A stretch of DNA of 6,985 nucleotides, from assembly GCA_964577825.1 (NCBI GenBank), contig CAZOBJ010000136.1:1-6985 (forward strand). Reading direction: 5' to 3'. Under the pieces are notes generated by a model. That model made no database searches. It was not told the origin of the DNA and was given only the letters and a program-made list of their open reading frames with translations. The DNA is from CAZOBJ01 sp964577825. GTDB taxonomy: Bacteria > Planctomycetota > SZUA-567 > JAFGNG01. Below, one piece after another: positions 6,598-6,985 of the stretch (positions are counted from its first letter, which is position 1; each line of letters opens with the position of its first letter). Made by a program: the position numbers and the translations under genes.

Positions 6598-6985
6598 GCG
6601 AGGCTTCGGCGCCCGATGCTGTCGCGACCGCCTCGGAGGCCTGCCCGTCCCCCTCGTCCGACTCCTCGGACTCCTCGCGCACCAGCACAAGCCGGAACCC
6701 GTATTGCGGGTTGCGCACGTGCGGGACGTTCGCCTGGCGCGAGGCCGACCGGCACTGATGCGCCACGCTGTTGCGGGCGCCCCCGCGCAGCACGCGGCGC
6801 ACCTCTCCCCCCCGAGCCGAGGCCTGGTTGACCGGATTCTCGATCGGGCTGCGCTCGTAGAAGTCCGGGTCATACACGTCCACGCACCACTCCCACACGT
6901 TCCCATACATGTCGTGCAGGCCCCAGGCGTTGGGCTCCTTCAGGCCCACCGGATGCGTGCGACGCTCGGCGTTCTCGGCAAACCA
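6587..6985 (-). CDS. FGE/SUMF1-fold protein, C-terminal part (5' end beyond window)
   Basis: The reading frame is open to the window edge; 132 C-terminal residues are visible, so the true start lies outside. GTG at 6949 is in frame but sits inside the conserved domain and is not the start. Visible motifs are typical of the formylglycine-generating-enzyme/sulfatase-modifying-factor family: R-T-H-P-V-G, P-N-A-W-G-L-H-D-M-Y-G-N-V-W-E-W-C, R-V-L-R-G-G, R-S-A-S-R and Y-G-F-R-L-V. In true FGE enzymes a cysteine pair near the RGG-to-GFR stretch does catalysis; here the equivalent positions appear to be A75 and S80 (fragment numbering), with a lone C78 elsewhere. It is more likely a non-FGly family member, such as a binding domain of C-type-lectin-like fold or another oxidase-like relative. 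A tail of about 30 residues rich in Glu, Asp, Ser and Ala follows the domain. The stop overlaps the KAP gene by 11 bp. Confidence 0.87.
   Translation of the reverse strand, partial: WFAENAERRTHPVGLKEPNAWGLHDMYGNVWEWCVDVYDPDFYERSPIENPVNQASARGGEVRRVLRGGARNSVAHQCRSASRQANVPHVRNPQYGFRLVLVREESEESDEGDGQASEAVATASGAEASPTR

Noticed and set aside
6587..6985. Diversity-generating retroelement target region
   Set aside because: The FGE-like fold is a typical target, but no reverse transcriptase, template repeat or adenine-biased variation is visible within the window.

Overview
This is a GC-rich (well over 60 percent by eye) bacterial window with five protein genes and no RNA genes, CRISPR array or insertion sequence that I can see. 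Two proteins begin with lipoprotein-type signal peptides, which argues for a cell with an envelope lipoprotein system, probably Gram-negative. Strong AGGAGG-type ribosome binding sites, sigma-70-like promoters and the mix of FHA, GAF, HD-GYP-like, KAP NTPase and formylglycine-generating-enzyme (FGE)-like domains suggest a signalling-rich group such as Myxococcota or relatives. That placement is inference; no taxonomic marker gene is present.

Layout, left to right. Positions 1-302 (minus) hold the first 100 codons of a lipoprotein with the start of a CBM9-like domain. A 219-bp divergent intergenic region (303-521) has a plausible promoter for each direction and a perfect 14-bp palindrome in the leader of the lipoprotein gene. 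Positions 522-3005 (plus) hold a TTG-initiated 827-residue Na+/phosphate cotransporter. It has an unusual N-terminus (signal peptide plus two Ig-like modules) and a C-terminal PhoU-like domain. A 119-bp spacer follows, ending in a perfect 9-bp hairpin whose loop contains the stop codon of the next, convergent gene. Positions 3125-4576 (minus) hold an FHA-GAF-HD-GYP-like protein in which the phosphothreonine-binding and metal-binding residues are almost all replaced. A second divergent intergenic region (4577-4824) has promoter candidates both ways. Positions 4825-6597 (plus) hold a soluble KAP-type P-loop NTPase with four 31-residue HEAT repeats and a Walker A lysine-to-arginine change. Its 3' end overlaps by 11 bp the end of a convergent FGE-like gene (6587-6985, minus, cut by the window edge).

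The genes form no operon; they are arranged as alternating divergent and convergent pairs. The transporter is a self-contained phosphate module (carrier plus PhoU regulator in one chain). The most distinctive content is the right half: a likely catalytically dead FHA-GAF-pseudo-HD-GYP sensor, divergent from a KAP-HEAT NTPase, which is convergent with an FGE-fold protein lacking the catalytic cysteine pair. KAP/STAND-type NTPases and FGE-like domains occur in bacterial conflict systems, so a regulatory or defence link is possible. The sequence alone does not show that these three genes work together.
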